A DNA stretch of 7,567 nucleotides, taken from the NCBI GenBank assembly GCA_031424915.1, contig JANPII010000133.1:1-7567 (forward strand), written 5' to 3'. Made by a program: the position numbers and the translations under genes. Below the pieces are notes generated by a model, which was given only the letters and a program-made list of their open reading frames with translations, was not told the origin of the DNA and searched no databases. The stretch comes from JANPII01 sp031424915 (lineage in GTDB: Bacteria > Pseudomonadota > Alphaproteobacteria > Rickettsiales > Midichloriaceae). Shown here piece by piece: positions 6,314 through 7,567 of this stretch (the first letter of the stretch is position 1; every line of letters starts with the position of its first letter).

Positions 6314-6340
6314 GGACTTAGGCATTTTTTGCCTAAGTTC
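6314..6340. repeat. 11-bp hairpin with T5 loop
   Basis: GGACTTAGGCA (6314-6324) pairs with TGCCTAAGTTC (6330-6340) through nine perfect inner pairs, one G·T pair and one outer G-C pair, around a loop of five T. No T tract follows the stem on either strand, so it is not a standard terminator. It lies between divergent genes and may be a protein site or an RNA structure. Confidence 0.45.
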
Positions 6341-6473
6341 GATAGCTTCTATAGTAGCTGCTTTCAAAGCTCATCCATACTTAGCCAACTTGGATAATAG
6401 GGTGGCTAAAAGATAAATCATACACTATATTGAATACTTACACTCGTATAGCATAGCAAATTTTTAAAGTCTA

Positions 6474-6503
6474 TTGACTGTAACATACTCTATAGGCTAT
6501 AAT
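6474..6503 (+). promoter_or_regulatory. Sigma70-type promoter for the exported protein gene
   Basis: TTGACT (6474-6479, 5 of 6 to consensus) and TATAAT (6498-6503, 6 of 6) are separated by 18 bases. Initiation would fall near 6510, giving a leader of about 95 bases before ATG 6606. It is the best promoter-like match I found in the window. Confidence 0.65.
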
Positions 6504-6605
6504 TTAGCATATACACTGATTTTAGCCGATGACTGTCTTTTCGGGTTAAATGAGTATATAGCGCCTTCTTGTGGCGGTTAATAAGAGCAATAAATAAGGT
6601 GAAAG

Positions 6606-7178
6606 ATGAAGAAATTTGCCCTGTTAGGGATATGTGTTGCCCTTAGTCTGAGTGCAGCATTATTATCGTTTGCGGAAGTTCCAACTCCAACACAAGCACC
6701 CGCATTATCACATGAATCTGTAGAAAACTTAGTGGCTCAAATGAACGCCAACATGAATTCTCGTCTACCCTACCGAATTAAATCATTCTTCGAATACTAT
6801 ATGAGCCCCGGGGCTAGTATTCATAAAAAGAGCATATTAGTATCTCCAGGTGATTTAGATAATCCTCAGAGCATGGAAGATATAGACTATACCCGCGACC
6901 AGTATATCAAAGCAGTAAGCAAGATAGTAACAGTACGCGGAGAGTATACTTATATGGCAACATTGGGTGCATTGGAAGTGTCTCCAGACGGCAAAAGCGC
7001 CACAATGAGCATAGGAATAGAAGAAACAAGCGTAATACGCACCTCAGATGACTATAGCAATCCCCCAACATATGTAAGGAATTTTGTAGCTACTAATTGC
7101 AATTATACACTAGTAGGTGGAGGTACTGTCCCTATTATTACTGGTGCCAATTGTATAGAAAAAATAGTATTTGAATAA
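6606..7178 (+). CDS. Exported protein of unknown function, possibly NTF2/SnoaL-like
   Basis: A 190-residue protein I do not recognise by name. Residues 1-23 form a clear signal peptide (MKK, hydrophobic core 4-20, cleavage likely after SFA), so the mature 167-residue protein is periplasmic or secreted. A proline-rich linker (25-32) is followed by a helical stretch (about 36-66), then a part dominated by predicted strands (102-148), a plan that would fit an NTF2/SnoaL-like fold, though this is a weak inference. Two cysteines near the C-terminus (C165, C183) flank a glycine-rich turn (GGGTVPIITG) and could form a disulfide after export. AAGGTG at 6596-6601, four bases before ATG 6606, fixes the start. 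A strong promoter lies upstream and the HExxH gene follows after 29 bases, suggesting one transcript. Confidence 0.8.
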   Translation: MKKFALLGICVALSLSAALLSFAEVPTPTQAPALSHESVENLVAQMNANMNSRLPYRIKSFFEYYMSPGASIHKKSILVSPGDLDNPQSMEDIDYTRDQYIKAVSKIVTVRGEYTYMATLGALEVSPDGKSATMSIGIEETSVIRTSDDYSNPPTYVRNFVATNCNYTLVGGGTVPIITGANCIEKIVFE

Positions 7179-7207
7179 AATTTTCTCTAAGAACAGGCAT
7201 TTCAAAT

Positions 7208-7567
7208 ATGGCAAGCAAAAACTTAGCAGTTATGAATTATGATCCCTTAGCGATACTGGGTAGCTATGCTGTGGGCGAAGGAGAAGGGAACCATGATGAA
7301 TTTATGAAGCTATTAAAACGGCTATATAGGCACATAATGTTCAAACCGATTCTTGATCTCATGGCAACTAGAGCGATGAATGGATTGCTGAGCTTTTATG
7401 TAGCAGAGCGGCAGAACTACCATCGCGAGCTAGGGTTATGTAGAGTTATTGAAGGCAATATTTTTAATTATTGGTTTAATGCTTTCCGGACTGAAAAAAT
7501 CCACCAAGTAGTAATACGGCATATTGCCGGAGGAGTATTAATGCATGAAATTGGGCATGTATTAGAG
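7208..7567 (+). CDS. Probable zinc metallopeptidase (HExxH), N-terminal part, cut by window end
   Basis: An open frame from ATG 7208 runs to the last base of the window, giving 120 codons with no stop. The final visible residues are GGVLMHEIGHVLE, where HEIGH (113-117, bases 7544-7558) is the HExxH zinc-binding and catalytic motif of zincin metallopeptidases, preceded by hydrophobic helix residues as expected. The third zinc ligand and the rest of the protein lie outside the window. The N-terminus (MASKNLAVMNYDPLAI) has no signal peptide or membrane span, so the protein starts as a cytoplasmic or non-classically exported one. Residues 35-110 look mainly helical and are not recognised. The ribosome site is weak (AGG about 10 bases upstream); ATG 7232 is a less likely start. 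It follows the exported protein gene by 29 bases and is probably co-transcribed. HExxH alone can occur by chance, but the context HEIGHxLE is typical. Confidence 0.72.
   Translation, partial: MASKNLAVMNYDPLAILGSYAVGEGEGNHDEFMKLLKRLYRHIMFKPILDLMATRAMNGLLSFYVAERQNYHRELGLCRVIEGNIFNYWFNAFRTEKIHQVVIRHIAGGVLMHEIGHVLE

Larger units (their letters stand above)
6201..6605. other. Divergent intergenic region with hairpins and promoter
   Basis: About 400 bases between the ABC exporter start (- strand) and the exported protein gene (+ strand). It contains two perfect hairpins, a 9-bp direct repeat GTTCTTACC (6201-6209 and 6228-6236, the first touching the exporter start and including its ribosome site), and a good + strand promoter. 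A 65-codon open frame at 6219-6416 exists, but it is interrupted by both hairpins in its coding sequence, has no recognisable family, and lacks a ribosome site; I do not call it a gene. Confidence 0.5.

Noticed and set aside
6219..6416. 65-codon open frame on the + strand in the divergent intergenic region
   Set aside because: No ribosome site, no recognised family, and it runs through two perfect hairpins and the likely control region of the exporter. A degraded gene fragment cannot be excluded.

Overview
The window is AT-rich double-stranded bacterial DNA whose gene content suggests an alphaproteobacterium, most likely a host-associated one of the Rickettsiales or Holosporales type. This is an inference from three things: an MlaA-MlaC pair of alphaproteobacterial style, a lone FlgL/flagellin-family gene, and intergenic DNA rich in palindromic repeats next to a decaying gene. 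No rRNA, tRNA or other taxonomic marker is present, so the assignment is tentative.

Layout. Positions 177-2641 (+ strand) hold three closely spaced genes: a TPR-methyltransferase fusion, then mlaA and mlaC, which overlap by one base (TAATG). MlaA and MlaC belong to the system that returns mislocalised phospholipids from the outer to the inner membrane; the inner-membrane complex (MlaFED) is not in this window. Positions 2642-3114 separate two convergent genes and are packed with inverted repeats: a terminator-like hairpin, a 16-bp perfect palindrome, and a 161-bp nearly full-length palindromic (MITE-like) element with 35-bp terminal inverted repeats. They also hold a 31-nt hairpin resembling the palindromic repeats of Rickettsiales.

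Positions 3115-6200 (- strand) hold, in transcription order, a complete MsbA-like ABC exporter half-transporter, a frameshifted HEPN/HI0074-family gene whose start codon overlaps the exporter stop (ATGA), and a FlgL-like hook-filament junction protein. The HEPN gene is disrupted by two opposite single-base shifts but still shows the R-N-x-x-x-H motif. Its usual partner, a minimal nucleotidyltransferase (MNT), is absent, so it looks like the remnant of a HEPN-MNT toxin-antitoxin pair.

Positions 6201-6605 are a divergent intergenic region with two perfect hairpins and a good sigma70-type promoter (TTGACT-18-TATAAT) that should drive the last two + strand genes. These are a 190-residue exported protein of unknown function (6606-7178) and, 29 bases later, a gene cut by the window end (7208-7567). 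Its last visible residues contain an HEIGH (HExxH) zinc-binding motif, so it is probably a zincin-type metallopeptidase.

The most interesting items are the palindromic element cluster at 2645-3024, the HEPN pseudogene fused by overlap to an ABC exporter operon, and the exported protein plus HExxH protein pair at the right edge. No complete, clearly new biological system can be demonstrated from this window alone.
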